NCBI GenBank assembly: GCA_027484985.1
Contig: JAIXRW010000057.1
Location: 47,441-111,440 of the forward strand
DNA: 64,000 nucleotides
Direction: 5' to 3'
Origin: Rhodobacter sp.
GTDB taxonomy: Bacteria > Pseudomonadota > Alphaproteobacteria > Rhodobacterales > Rhodobacteraceae
Within the stretch, counting starts at the first letter, position 1; each line of letters begins with the position of its first letter. A program made the translations under genes and the position numbers. Positions 42,638 to 51,854 of the stretch are shown one piece after another. Under the pieces are notes generated by a model, which saw nothing but the letters and a program-made list of their open reading frames with translations, made no database searches and was not told the DNA's origin.

Positions 42638-42915
42638 TCGATCACGCTGCCCCTGAGAAGATATTTGCAGAAGGCCACTGTGCCCACAAAGCCCGTCATG
42701 GCCAGCAGCATGGCGGCGGTGAAGTTGAGGCCCATCCCCGTCTTGATGCCGTAAAGCACGATCAGGGCGATGGCGTTCACCACCATCGTATCCACGGCAA
42801 GGATGCGGTCGGCCATCGCGGGGCCGATCAGCAGGCGGGCAAGCGTCAGCAGGAAGCCCGCGCCGAAGCAGGCAAAGGCGAAGGCGAGCGCGTAGGCAAA
42901 GATCGGGTCGGTCAT
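42634..42915 (-). CDS. mrpF: Na+/H+ antiporter subunit F
   Basis: This 93-residue MrpF has three helices and the conserved LLIGPAMADRILAVDTMVVNAIALIVLYGI block. It is coupled by four-base overlaps to subunits E (upstream) and G (downstream). The last codons contain a chance match to the dispersed ATATTTGCAG repeat core. Confidence 0.95.
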   Translation of the reverse strand: MTDPIFAYALAFAFACFGAGFLLTLARLLIGPAMADRILAVDTMVVNAIALIVLYGIKTGMGLNFTAAMLLAMTGFVGTVAFCKYLLRGSVIE

Positions 42916-43403
42916 TCGAAGATCCTTTTCAGGCGGGCTTCGTAGCGGGACTTGATCTCGTCCCTGATGGCATCGGGGTAGGGGGCGTGCAGCGAATGGA
43001 TCAGCAGGGCGGTGCCGTCACCGTTCATGTCGGCGGTGACGGTGCCGGGGGTCATGGTGATGGTGCCTGCAAGCAGGGCGATGGCCTCGGGCGATTTGAG
43101 GCTGACGGGGACGGTGATGAAGCGCGAGCGGATGCGGTCGCGGGGCATGAAAAGGACGATTTTCGCCACCTGGATATTGGCCAGGATCACGTCCCAGACC
43201 ACCAGCGCGATATAGGCAAGCAGCAGGGGCAGGCTGTTCAGGCGCGGTTTGTGCGGCCAGTAGGCATGGGTCGCCAGCGGGATCAGCGTGGCAAGGATGG
43301 CTGCCATGACAAGGCTGCCCACGGCCCATTTGTTGACCAGCAGGAACCATGTGCCGACCAGCAGCAGCGACAGGACGGGATGGGGGAACAGGCGGCGGAT
43401 CAT
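42912..43403 (-). CDS. mrpE: Na+/H+ antiporter subunit E
   Basis: This 163-residue MrpE has two N-terminal helices (about 10-45). The signature WDVILANIQVAKIVLFM is followed by FITVPVSLKSPEAIALLAGTITMTPGTVTADM and the terminal helix-rich tail. It is part of the hydrophobic antiporter complex and is coupled to subunits D and F by four-base overlaps. Confidence 0.95.
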   Translation of the reverse strand: MIRRLFPHPVLSLLLVGTWFLLVNKWAVGSLVMAAILATLIPLATHAYWPHKPRLNSLPLLLAYIALVVWDVILANIQVAKIVLFMPRDRIRSRFITVPVSLKSPEAIALLAGTITMTPGTVTADMNGDGTALLIHSLHAPYPDAIRDEIKSRYEARLKRIFE

Positions 43404-44866
43404 GGCAGGGGCAACCCGTTGGCCGCGATATAGGCGGCGGGATCATGCAGGTCGGCGGCGGCGAGGGCGAGCCAGTCGGTGACTGGGCCTGCGAGGACGG
43501 TGAGTGCAGCGAGAAGGGCGAGAAGGGTTGCGATGGCGGTCAGGGCGAGCGTTTGCGGTTTGGCTTCGACGGGTTCTGTGGATTTCCAGAACAGGGTCGA
43601 GCCTGCGCGGGCGAGGCCGAGGATCATCAGGAAAGAGGAGCAAAGGATCAGCGCCCAAAGCCATGGGTGGCCGCGCAGGGCATCGAGGATGAGAAGTTTG
43701 CCAAGGAAACCCGAGAGGGGCGGCAGGCCTGCCAGCGCGATGGCCGTGGCGAAGTAGAGTGCGGCGAGGGGGGCGGGCAGGCGGGGGCCTTCGGTCAGGG
43801 TGCCGTTGCGGCGGGTGGTGACCTGATCCGCGATCAGGAAGATGGCAGCGGTCGCAAGGGTGGAGTGGATGAGGTAGTAGAGCGCCGCGGTGGTGGCCTG
43901 CGGGCTGTTCGTGGCGATGGCGATAAACAGCGTGCCGACCGAAGCGATGGCGGCAAGGGCGGCGAGGCGGGGCAGGGTTCTTGCGCCCAAGGTTCCGATG
44001 GCACCGACCAGCAGGGTCAGCGTGGCGGCGGGCAAAAGCATGTCGGTCAGCAGGGGGCCGATGGCGGGGCTGGCGGCGGGCAGGATCAGGGTGACCGTGC
44101 GCAGGATGGCGTAGGCGCCCACCTTTGTCATAATGGCGAACAGCGCCGCCACGGGGCCGGGGGCGTTGGCATAGGTGCCGGGCAGCCAGAATTGCAGCGG
44201 CACCAGCGCGGCCTTGATGGCAAAGACGCCGATCAGCATCACGGCGGCCACGCGGATCAGGGCGTGGTCGCCCGGCGGAAGGGCCGCGACCTTGACCGCG
44301 ATGTCGGCCATGTTGAGCGTGCCCGTCACCGCATAGACCAGCCCCAGCGCGAACAGGAACAGGGTCGATGCGATCAGGTTGAAGGCGACATACTGGATAC
44401 CTGCGCGCAGCCTGTCACGCCCCGCGCCATGGACCATAAGGCCGTATGAGGCGATCAGCAGCACTTCGAAAAACACGAACAGGTTGAACAGATCACCCGT
44501 CAGGAAGGCACCGTTCAGGCCCATCAGCTGGAACAGGTAAAGCGCGTGGAAATGCGGGCCGCGCCTGTCCCATCCGGTGGCCACGGCATAGGCGTGGACG
44601 ATCAGGGCAAGGGTGGCGGTCAGCACCAGCATCAGCGCCGAAAGCCGGTCAAGCACCAGCACGATGCCAAAGGGGGCGGGCCAGTCGCCAAGGCGGTAGA
44701 GGTGCGGCGTGGCGGACTGGGCCAGAAGGGCCAGCGACAGGGCGGCCAGCGCCACCGATCCCGCCAACCCGAGGGCGCGTTGCAGCGGCAGTCGGTGGCG
44801 CAGCAGAACCAGCAGGGGGGCCAGAACGGCAGGCAGGACGACGGGCAGGATGATGGCGTGGGTCAT
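43400..44866 (-). CDS. mrpD: Na+/H+ antiporter subunit D
   Basis: This 488-residue MrpD is an antiporter-like protein homologous to complex I NuoM/N, with about 14 helices. ALYLFQLMGLNGAFLTGDLFNLFVFFEVLLIASYGLM holds the conserved acidic residue of the NuoM-type channel. VMLIGVFAIKAALVPLQFWLPGTYANAPGPVAALFA holds the conserved lysine and TYANAP block. It is coupled by four-base overlaps to subunits C and E. Confidence 0.96.
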   Translation of the reverse strand: MTHAIILPVVLPAVLAPLLVLLRHRLPLQRALGLAGSVALAALSLALLAQSATPHLYRLGDWPAPFGIVLVLDRLSALMLVLTATLALIVHAYAVATGWDRRGPHFHALYLFQLMGLNGAFLTGDLFNLFVFFEVLLIASYGLMVHGAGRDRLRAGIQYVAFNLIASTLFLFALGLVYAVTGTLNMADIAVKVAALPPGDHALIRVAAVMLIGVFAIKAALVPLQFWLPGTYANAPGPVAALFAIMTKVGAYAILRTVTLILPAASPAIGPLLTDMLLPAATLTLLVGAIGTLGARTLPRLAALAAIASVGTLFIAIATNSPQATTAALYYLIHSTLATAAIFLIADQVTTRRNGTLTEGPRLPAPLAALYFATAIALAGLPPLSGFLGKLLILDALRGHPWLWALILCSSFLMILGLARAGSTLFWKSTEPVEAKPQTLALTAIATLLALLAALTVLAGPVTDWLALAAADLHDPAAYIAANGLPLP

Positions 44867-45201
44867 TTGTCGTCGCCTCCGTCCATGTCGGTGCGGTCAT
44901 GGCCTGCGGTCAGCCACGCGCCCAGCGACATCAGCACGATCACGGCGGTCATACCGAAGGAAATGACGATGGCCGTCAGCACCAGCGCCTGCGGCAGCGG
45001 GTCGGTATAGGCGGTGGCGGTTTTCGAGATGATCGGCGGCAGGTCGGGCGCAAGGCGACCGCTGGCGAAGAGGAACAGGTTGACCGCATAGGACAGCAGC
45101 GACAGCCCCACGATCAGCGGAAAGGTGCGCTGGCGCAGGATCAGGTAAAGACCGCAGGCGGTGAGAAGGCCGATGGCGGCGGCGATCAGAAGTTCCATCA
45201 C
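44863..45201 (-). CDS. mrpC: Na+/H+ antiporter subunit C
   Basis: This 112-residue MrpC, a NuoK homologue, has three helices. The conserved ATAYTDPLPQALVLTAIVISFGMTAVIVLM segment is diagnostic. It overlaps the fused AB gene and mrpD by four bases each. The C-terminal tail is acidic (DRTDMDGGDDK). Confidence 0.95.
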   Translation of the reverse strand: MMELLIAAAIGLLTACGLYLILRQRTFPLIVGLSLLSYAVNLFLFASGRLAPDLPPIISKTATAYTDPLPQALVLTAIVISFGMTAVIVLMSLGAWLTAGHDRTDMDGGDDK

Positions 45202-48035
45202 AGACCCTCGCCCATGTCGATGTCATAGGGGGTGCGGGCTGGGCGTTCGCCGGCCCGCCGCGCAAGACGGCCGAGGGAGTTGAGCGCCTGCATCACCGCG
45301 CCGAGGACGGTGAGGAATACGCCCAGATCAAAGATCGCGGCGGTGGCCCATTCGAATTCCTCCAAGGGGGGCAGGTGGATGTAGCCGTAATCCGAAGTCA
45401 GGAAGGGCAGGCCCCAAATCCACGCGCCCGCGCCTGTGGCAGCGGCGGTCAGGATGCCTGCCGCGATCAGGCTGTGGAAGGCGATGCGCTGGCGGGATTC
45501 AGTCCAGCCGAGGCCCGAGGCCATGTATTGCAGCACGAAGGCGATGGCGGCGATCAGCCCCGCGACAAAGCCGCCACCCGGCAGGTTGTGGCCGCGGAAG
45601 AAAAGGAAGGCGGCAACCATAAGGGCGAAGGGCAGGATGAAGCGGGTTGCCATGACCATGAGCAGGGGGTGGCGGTCGCCTGCCGGTTCGGGGCGGCTGG
45701 CGGCGAATTGGGCAAGGCGGCGGGTGGCCGCGCCATTGGCCAGAAGCGATTCGGTCAGGGCGAACAGGATCAGGGCGGCGATGCCCAGCACGATGATCTC
45801 TCCGAACGTGTCGTAACCGCGGAAATCGACGATGATGGTGTTGACCGCGTTGGTGCCGCCCGCGCCGGGTTTCGATTGGGCGAGGTGGTAGGCCGAGATC
45901 GGCGGGAAGGCGGTGGCGCGGGTCATCATGGCATAGGCGAGGGCGGCGAGACCAAGGCCCGCCGCGCCCGACAGGGCAACGTCGCGCAGACGGCGCAGCG
46001 CGGTGCTTTCGCGGGGCGTTTCCTTGGGCAGGAAGTGGAGGGCGAGGAGCATCAGGACGACGGTGACGACCTCGACCGTGATCTGGGTCAGGGCAAGGTC
46101 GGGGGCCGAAAGCCATGCAAAACCCGCCGACAGGATCAGCCCGATCACGCCGACGAAAAGAAGCGACATCAGGCGGTTGCGGTGGTGCAGGGTGGCGGCG
46201 AGGGTGGCGGTGACCAGCAGCAGCCAGCCGATGGCGGGGATGGGGGTGACGGGCAGAAGGGGGCGGGTGCCTGCCGTGTGGGTTGCCGTGGCAAAGGCAT
46301 AGGCGCAGGTGGCGACGAGGGTGGCGAGTGCGATGGCAGTGGCGCGGGTGAACGACCCGTCATGCAGGCGGTCATTCAGCGCGGTCGCGGCGCGGGTGAG
46401 GGTTGCCATGGCGGCGTCGAAGATCGCCTTCGCGTCGGGCTTCGGGGCGGCGTCCCAGAGGTGGCGGAAGGGGCGATAGGCGGCAAGGGCCAGCGCCCCG
46501 CCCGCAAATGCAGCGACCGACATCCAGAGCGCGGGCGAGGCGAGGCCGTGCCAATGCGCGATCTTGACCGAGATGGCGGTGCCCGTGGTGGCGCTGCTGG
46601 CCGCGTTCACCAGCCATGCGGCAATGGTCATGGGAAGGAGGCCGATCAGGATGACAAGGGCGGCCAGAAGGGCGGGCGGTGCCCAGAGGCCGAAGGGCGG
46701 GTCATGCGGTTTCTGCGGGGTGGGTTTGGCGGGGCCGAAAAAGCCGTGGACAAGGAAGCGCAGGGAATAGGCGACCGAATAGGCGGCACCGATCGTGGCA
46801 AGGACGGGCAGCAGCCATGCGGGGCCGTAGCCTGCGTGGACCGTTTCTTCGAGCATCATTTCCTTGGAGAGGAAGCCGTTCAGCGGCGGCATCCCTGCCA
46901 TGGACAGCGAGGCCACGGCGGCGATGGCGAAGGTGACGGGCATGAGTTTGCGCAAGCCGCCCAAGAGCCGCAGATCGCGGGTGCCGGTTTCGTGGTCGAT
47001 GATGCCAGCGGTGAGGAACAGCGCGGCCTTGAAGGTGGCGTGGTTCAGGATGTGGAACATCGCTACAGTCGCGGCGGCGGGCGTGCCAAGGCCCAGAAGC
47101 AGGGTGATCAGGCCCAGATGGCTGATGGTGGAATAGGCGAGAAGCGCCTTGAGATCATCCTTGAACAGGGCCGTCTTGGCCCCGATCAGCAGCGTGGCCA
47201 GCCCCGCCGAGGTGACGATCCAGAACCATTCGGGCGTGCCTGACAGCATGGGCCAGAGGCGGGCGAGCAGGAAGATGCCTGCCTTTACCATGGTGGCCGA
47301 GTGGAGATAGGCCGAAACGGGCGTGGGGGCGGCCATGGCGTGGGGCAGCCAGAAGTGAAAGGGGAATTGCGCCGATTTGGTGAAGCAGCCCAGCAGGATC
47401 AGGACCAGCGAGGGCAGATAGAGCGACGAGGCGCGGATCTCGTCGCCCTTGGTCAGGATCACCGACAGGTCGTAGCTGCCCGCGATATTCCCAAGGATCA
47501 GCATCCCCGCAATCAGCGCCAGCCCGCCGCCGCCCGTGACGGCCAGCGCCATGCGCGCGCCTTGGCGGCCTTGGGCGGTGTGGTTCCAGAAGCCGATCAG
47601 CAGGAAGGACGACAGCGAGGTCAGTTCCCAGAACACCAGCAAAAGCAGGATGTTGTCGGACAGCACGATGCCCGTCATCGCGCCCTGAAACAGCATGAGA
47701 TAGGTGTAGAACACCGCCATATTGTCGGATCGCGACAGGTAGAAGCGGGCATAGGCGATCACCAGCATCCCGATGCCAAGGATCAGCCCCGCAAAGAACA
47801 GCGCCAGCCCGTCGAGCCGGAAGCCGGCCGACAGGCCAAGCGCGGGAAGCCAGTCAAGGCGGTAGATCAGCACCTCGCCCGCCAGCACGGCGGGGGCCTT
47901 GGCCGCCAAAAGCAGGAAGGCCAGCGCCGAGGCGGCGAAACTGGTGGCGGCACAGGCCGTGCGGCCCGCACGGATGGTCAGGCCCGGCAACAGCGCGGCA
48001 AGAAAGGGCAGGGCCGCAATCAGCGCGAGTGTCAT
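45198..48035 (-). CDS. mrpA: Na+/H+ antiporter fused subunits A and B
   Basis: This 945-residue fusion has MrpA in about residues 1-760, a NuoL-like antiporter module (NILLLLVFWELTSLSSFLLIGFWN; PFHFWLPHAMAAPTPVSAYLHSATMVKAGIFLL), with the MrpA-specific C-terminal part. MrpB follows in about 790-930 (ILPFALMVAAFLFFRGHNLPGGGFVAGLIAA; PPLEEFEWATAAIFDLGVFLTVLGA). The AB fusion is the group-2 or Pha type known in rhizobia and relatives. It is first in the six-gene operon AB-C-D-E-F-G, which exchanges cytoplasmic Na+ or K+ for protons. The start at 48035 (MTLALIAAL) is chosen by homology. Confidence 0.95.
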   Translation of the reverse strand: MTLALIAALPFLAALLPGLTIRAGRTACAATSFAASALAFLLLAAKAPAVLAGEVLIYRLDWLPALGLSAGFRLDGLALFFAGLILGIGMLVIAYARFYLSRSDNMAVFYTYLMLFQGAMTGIVLSDNILLLLVFWELTSLSSFLLIGFWNHTAQGRQGARMALAVTGGGGLALIAGMLILGNIAGSYDLSVILTKGDEIRASSLYLPSLVLILLGCFTKSAQFPFHFWLPHAMAAPTPVSAYLHSATMVKAGIFLLARLWPMLSGTPEWFWIVTSAGLATLLIGAKTALFKDDLKALLAYSTISHLGLITLLLGLGTPAAATVAMFHILNHATFKAALFLTAGIIDHETGTRDLRLLGGLRKLMPVTFAIAAVASLSMAGMPPLNGFLSKEMMLEETVHAGYGPAWLLPVLATIGAAYSVAYSLRFLVHGFFGPAKPTPQKPHDPPFGLWAPPALLAALVILIGLLPMTIAAWLVNAASSATTGTAISVKIAHWHGLASPALWMSVAAFAGGALALAAYRPFRHLWDAAPKPDAKAIFDAAMATLTRAATALNDRLHDGSFTRATAIALATLVATCAYAFATATHTAGTRPLLPVTPIPAIGWLLLVTATLAATLHHRNRLMSLLFVGVIGLILSAGFAWLSAPDLALTQITVEVVTVVLMLLALHFLPKETPRESTALRRLRDVALSGAAGLGLAALAYAMMTRATAFPPISAYHLAQSKPGAGGTNAVNTIIVDFRGYDTFGEIIVLGIAALILFALTESLLANGAATRRLAQFAASRPEPAGDRHPLLMVMATRFILPFALMVAAFLFFRGHNLPGGGFVAGLIAAIAFVLQYMASGLGWTESRQRIAFHSLIAAGILTAAATGAGAWIWGLPFLTSDYGYIHLPPLEEFEWATAAIFDLGVFLTVLGAVMQALNSLGRLARRAGERPARTPYDIDMGEGL

Positions 48036-48137
48036 GTCCTGCGAGTTCCCCTGCCTTGGTGTCCGGTCCGATGCCGAAACGGGCGCGGCGCGCCGTCCGG
48101 TTATGCCCGATCTGGGCAATCCCGCAAGCCAATCAAG

Positions 48138-48160
48138 CCTGCCGTCGCAATAACGGCAGG
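48138..48160 (-). terminator. hairpin between frcR stop and mrpA
   Basis: An 8-bp stem (CCTGCCGT with ACGGCAGG, 7-base loop) lies 23 bases past the frcR stop. No T-run follows on the minus strand. It may reduce read-through from frcR into the mrp operon, but it could equally be part of the mrp leader. Confidence 0.4.
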
Positions 48161-48182
48161 GGACGGAAGTGTTTAGCGCCTT

Positions 48183-49400
48183 TCACGCGTCGCGGATCAG
48201 CGCGTTCGGATCGACCAGATAGCGATGCGCCAGCGGGATGGCCGCAGCCCCCAGCGCGCGCGCGTCGGCCCCCACGGTGCCTTGGCGCACCACGGGCGGT
48301 TCGACCCCAGAAAGATCGAGCCGCATCAGCGCGGCATCGGTGCGGCGGGTCAGGTCGGCGCGGATATGGGCGGGCATCCAGCCGTCGATCATCACCGCCT
48401 CAAGCTCGATCAGGGCGGCGGCGGACAGGGCCGCATAGGCGATGCCCTGCGCCGCATGGTCGAGCCATCCGTCAAGGATCGCGGGCGAGACATGCCATTG
48501 GGCGTGCTGTTGCCACAGATGGTCGGCGCTTTCGCCCGCGGCCTCCATGGTTTCGGCAAGCCGCGACATCGAGGCGACATCGAACAGGCGTTGCAGCGTG
48601 CCGTCGGGGCCGGGAACGGGCATGGGGCCAACGCCGCCCGCGTTGCCGGTGCGCCCGGTGAAGAGCTGGCCGTTCAGCACCAGCCCGCCGCCGATGAAGG
48701 TGCCGAAGTAGAAATAAAGGAAATCCTTGGGCTTTTCGCCCGTGCCGAACACCAGTTCGGCCCCGCAGGCGGCGGTGGCGTCATTCTGGACATGCACGGC
48801 CATGCCGGTGATGGCGGCGATTTCTGCCTGTATGTCGCGGTCGCGCCACTGGTCCATCTGCGATTGCGGCGCGCCGATATAGCGCACCCAGTTCCACAGC
48901 TGGAACGGCATGGCGATGCCCATCCCGCCCACGCGGTCGCGCTGGGCGGGGGGCAGGGTGGCCAGCACGGCGGGCAGCGCCTCGGTCACGAAGGCCACGA
49001 CATTGCTGGGCGTGGGATAGCGATAGACCTGCCGCCGCGTGGCCCGCACGCTGCCCAGAAAATCGACCAGCATCAGGTCGGCCGAGCGGCGACCGATCTT
49101 GAGGCCAAGGAAGAACGCCCCCTCGGCCGCCAGTGACATCGGCACCGAAGGCTGGCCGATACGTCCGCGCACGGGTTCGCCGCGCAGCAAAAGCCCTTCG
49201 GTTTCAAGGCTGCGCATGATGACGGAAACCGTCTGGTTCGACAGGCCGGTCATCCGCGCGATATCGGATTTCGACAACGCCCCCTGCTGGCGCACAAGCG
49301 ACAGCACGAGCCGCTCGTTATGCGCGCGCATTCCGGATTGATTCGAGCCGCGAAGGCTGCCAGCCTCGGGCATCGCTCGATCCGTTGCCGGTTCGGCCAT
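48183..49400 (-). CDS. frcR: ROK family transcriptional repressor of the frc operon (FrcR-like)
   Basis: This 405-residue ROK-family regulator has an N-terminal winged helix (LVRQQGALSKSDIARMTGLSNQTVSVIMRSLETEGLL). The sugar-kinase-like ROK domain follows, with FLGLKIGRRSADLMLVDFLG, HVQNDATAACGAELVFGTG and YFYFGTFIGGGLVLNGQLFTGRTGNAGG. The zinc-type cysteine motif common in ROK proteins is not evident. It is divergent from frcBCA, as in rhizobia, and probably represses it in the absence of sugar. The ATG at 49400 is favoured by GGAGGAAG about a dozen bases upstream. Confidence 0.88.
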   Translation of the reverse strand: MAEPATDRAMPEAGSLRGSNQSGMRAHNERLVLSLVRQQGALSKSDIARMTGLSNQTVSVIMRSLETEGLLLRGEPVRGRIGQPSVPMSLAAEGAFFLGLKIGRRSADLMLVDFLGSVRATRRQVYRYPTPSNVVAFVTEALPAVLATLPPAQRDRVGGMGIAMPFQLWNWVRYIGAPQSQMDQWRDRDIQAEIAAITGMAVHVQNDATAACGAELVFGTGEKPKDFLYFYFGTFIGGGLVLNGQLFTGRTGNAGGVGPMPVPGPDGTLQRLFDVASMSRLAETMEAAGESADHLWQQHAQWHVSPAILDGWLDHAAQGIAYAALSAAALIELEAVMIDGWMPAHIRADLTRRTDAALMRLDLSGVEPPVVRQGTVGADARALGAAAIPLAHRYLVDPNALIRDA

Positions 49401-49482
49401 CTGCTTCAAACTTCCTCCCCGAACAGGGGTATGGCCCCCGTTCCCGCCCAAGATTGAGGCGGATTGACGGAGCATGTCAATA

Positions 49483-49512
49483 ATAATTCAGAGTGATTTA
49501 ATTATCTTGACG
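49483..49512 (+). promoter_or_regulatory. candidate FrcR operator and -35 box upstream of frcB
   Basis: The AT-rich dyad ATAATT-N11-AATTAT (49483-49505), very unlike the surrounding GC-rich DNA, is followed at once by TTGACG (49507-49512), a near-consensus -35 box. A second dyad ATTGAC-N7-GTCAAT lies at 49463-49481. AT-rich dyads of this form suit ROK regulators such as NagC and Mlc. The -10 is not clear. The site sits in the frcR-frcB divergent region, 105 bases before frcB. Confidence 0.55.
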
Positions 49513-49616
49513 GGGCGCGGGGAATCGGTTTTCTTACCGCTGTCGCCGGGGGGAAACACCCTTGTCGGCACGCAACACGAGGGGTGAAGCCCCGGATTTT
49601 CTTGGGAGGAAAATCG

Positions 49617-50639
49617 ATGAAATTCAAAGCGAAAGCCCTTTGGGGCGCTGCCACGCTTGCCCTGCTGTCGGGCGTTCCGGCCATGGCGCAGGACGTTTCG
49701 GCCTGCCTGATCACCAAGACCGACACCAACCCCTTCTTCGTGAAAATGAAAGAAGGCGCGCTGGCCAAGGCCGAAGAACTGGGCGTGAAACTTTCGACCT
49801 ATGCCGGCAAGGTTGACGGCGACCATGACAGCCAGGTTGCTGCCATCGAATCCTGCATCGCCGACGGCGCCAAGGGTATTCTGATCGCCGCTTCGGACAC
49901 CAAGGCAATCGTCGATTCGGTCAAGAAAGCCCAAGCCGCTGGCATGGTCGTGATCGCCCTCGACACGCCGCTTGATCCGGCTGATGCCGCTGACGCGACC
50001 TTTGCCACCGACAACCTTGAAGCTGGCAAGCTGATCGGCGCTTGGGCTGCCGCGACGATGGGCGAAGGCGCCAAGACCGCCAAGGTCGGCTTCCTTGACC
50101 TCGTTCCGTCGCAGCCGACGGTTGACGTTCTGCGCGACCAGGGCTTCATGATCGGCTTCGGCATCGACCCGAAAGACCCGAACAAGATCGGCGACGAAGA
50201 TGATCCGCGCATCGTTGGTCATGACGTGACCAACGGGAACGAAGAAGGCGGCCGCAAGGCGATGGAAAACCTTCTCCAGAAAGACCCCGACATCAACGTG
50301 ATCCACACGATCAACGAGCCCGCCGCCGTTGGCGCCTATCAGGCGCTGAAAGCTGTCGGCAAGGAAAACGACGTGCTGATCGTGTCGGTTGACGGCGGTT
50401 GCCCGGGCGTTGCCGCGGTCAAGGATGGCCAGATCGGCGCGACCTCGCAGCAGTACCCGCTGCAAATGGCCGCTCTGGGCGTGGAAGCGATCAAGAAGTT
50501 CGCCGACACCGGCGAAAAGCCGCAGCCGACCCCCGGCAAGGCCTTCTTCGACACCGGCGTGGCGCTGATCACCGACAAGCCCGCCGAAGGCGTGCCGTCG
50601 ATCGACACCGCCAAGGGCACCGAGCTCTGCTGGGGCTGA
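49617..50639 (+). CDS. frcB: sugar ABC transporter substrate-binding protein FrcB
   Basis: This 340-residue periplasmic binding protein of the ribose/fructose class (Peripla_BP_4) has a signal peptide of about 1-24 (VPAMAQ). The mature protein starts [23 protein letters not shown] and has the hinge blocks [15 protein letters not shown] and [21 protein letters not shown]. The SD sequence GGGAGGAAA is strong. Gene order frcB-frcC-frcA with a divergent ROK gene matches the rhizobial fructose/mannose/ribose importer. Codon choice (GCT, GTT, GGC-rich) differs from neighbours, typical of a highly expressed gene. Confidence 0.92.
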   Translation: MKFKAKALWGAATLALLSGVPAMAQDVSACLITKTDTNPFFVKMKEGALAKAEELGVKLSTYAGKVDGDHDSQVAAIESCIADGAKGILIAASDTKAIVDSVKKAQAAGMVVIALDTPLDPADAADATFATDNLEAGKLIGAWAAATMGEGAKTAKVGFLDLVPSQPTVDVLRDQGFMIGFGIDPKDPNKIGDEDDPRIVGHDVTNGNEEGGRKAMENLLQKDPDINVIHTINEPAAVGAYQALKAVGKENDVLIVSVDGGCPGVAAVKDGQIGATSQQYPLQMAALGVEAIKKFADTGEKPQPTPGKAFFDTGVALITDKPAEGVPSIDTAKGTELCWG

Positions 50640-50698
50640 TATCTGACAGTTGTGCAGCGGCCTTGGTCGCTGCATGATTTCAGTCGGCGAGAAGATCG

Positions 50699-50722
50699 GG
50701 GCGGCCCTCGGGCCGCCCTTTT
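50699..50722 (+). terminator. intercistronic hairpin with T-tract between frcB and frcC
   Basis: An 8-bp GC stem (GGGCGGCC with GGCCGCCC, 4-base loop) followed by TTTT lies 60 bases after frcB and 62 before frcC. It probably acts as a partial terminator or 3' stabiliser. That would give much more binding protein than permease, as usual for ABC importers. Confidence 0.7.
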
Positions 50723-50780
50723 CAAATGACACACCGCGCGCCGCGCCTGCCAAAGGGCGGCAACAGCCTCAGGGGGGACC

Positions 50781-51842
50781 ATGAGCCAGCCACAGGAATT
50801 CGAAAAGGTCTTGTCGGGAAGCGCCACCACCGTGGCCCATTTCGACGAGGACCGCACGCCGTTGCAGAAGCTGCAACATTTCCTGCATTCCAATCCGGCG
50901 ATGGTTCCGCTGATCGTGCTGGTGGCGCTGATCGTGTTCTTCGGAATCGCCAAGGGCGAAAAGTTCTTTTCGGCCTATACGCTGACGCTGATCATGCAGC
51001 AGGTGGCGGTGGTGGGGATTCTTGCCGCGGCGCAGACGCTGGTGGTGCTGACGGCGGGCATTGACCTTGCCATCGGGGTGATCATGGTCTTTGCCTTTGT
51101 CATCATGGGCAATGCCGTGCTGCATTACGGTTTGCCCGCGCCGGTCGCCATTGTCATGGGGTTTGCCATGGCGGGGTTCTGGGGCTGGGTGAACGGGTTT
51201 CTGGTGTCAAAGCTGAAGCTGCCGCCGTTCATCGTGACGCTGGGCACGTGGAACGTGGTTATGGCGATTTGCCTGATCTATTCCGCCAACGAGACGCTGC
51301 GCGAGGCCGACCTGACCGCGATCACCAGCTGGCTGCATTTCTACGGGCTGAACTTCAAGGTCGGCAAAGCCGTGGTGACGCTGGGCGTGGTGGCGATGAT
51401 CCTGCTGTATATCGCGCTGTGGTATATGCTGAACAACACCGCCTTTGGCCGCCATATCTATGCCGTGGGCGACGATCCGGATGCGGCCGAGCTTTCGGGT
51501 ATCCGCACGGGGCGCGTGCTGATCGGCACCTATGCGCTGGCGGGGCTGATTGCCGGTCTGGCGGCGTGGGTTTCCATCGGGCGGAACGGGTCGATCTCGC
51601 CCTCGACGGTGGTGACGGACTACAACCTTCAGGCCATTACCGCGACGGTGATCGGCGGCATCTCGCTGTTCGGGGGGCGCGGGTCGATCCTGGGCGTGCT
51701 GTTCGGAACGCTGATCGTGGGCGTGATGTCGATGGGGCTGAACATGCTGAACGCCGATCCGCAATGGAAGGTGCTGCTGACGGGGGTGCTGATCATCGGC
51801 GCCGTGGCGGTGGACCAGTGGATCCGCAAGGTTTCGGGCTGA
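50781..51842 (+). CDS. frcC: sugar ABC transporter permease FrcC
   Basis: This 353-residue RbsC-type permease has about 8-10 helices. The family blocks VAVVGILAAAQTLVVLTAGIDLAIG and FIVTLGTWNVVMAICL are present. The cytoplasmic EAA-like region DDPDAAELSGIRTGRVLIGTYALAGLIAGLAAW and TATVIGGISLFGGRGSILGVLFG are also visible. An N-terminal 55-residue hydrophilic segment precedes the first helix, as in FrcC. It lies between frcB and frcA, with a 12-base gap to frcA. Confidence 0.93.
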   Translation: MSQPQEFEKVLSGSATTVAHFDEDRTPLQKLQHFLHSNPAMVPLIVLVALIVFFGIAKGEKFFSAYTLTLIMQQVAVVGILAAAQTLVVLTAGIDLAIGVIMVFAFVIMGNAVLHYGLPAPVAIVMGFAMAGFWGWVNGFLVSKLKLPPFIVTLGTWNVVMAICLIYSANETLREADLTAITSWLHFYGLNFKVGKAVVTLGVVAMILLYIALWYMLNNTAFGRHIYAVGDDPDAAELSGIRTGRVLIGTYALAGLIAGLAAWVSIGRNGSISPSTVVTDYNLQAITATVIGGISLFGGRGSILGVLFGTLIVGVMSMGLNMLNADPQWKVLLTGVLIIGAVAVDQWIRKVSG

Positions 51843-51854
51843 GGAGCAAAGAAC

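Noticed and set aside
42650..42680. Sequence CCTGAGAAGATATTTGCAG resembling the dispersed GAGGATATTTG repeat core
   Set aside because: It lies inside mrpF and encodes its conserved C-terminal residues (FCKYLLRGS). There is no facing arm or accessory hairpin, so the match is probably by chance.
45375..47243. 622-codon plus-strand open frame opposite mrpA
   Set aside because: It is an antisense shadow of the conserved MrpA/B coding sequence with no domain or start signal.
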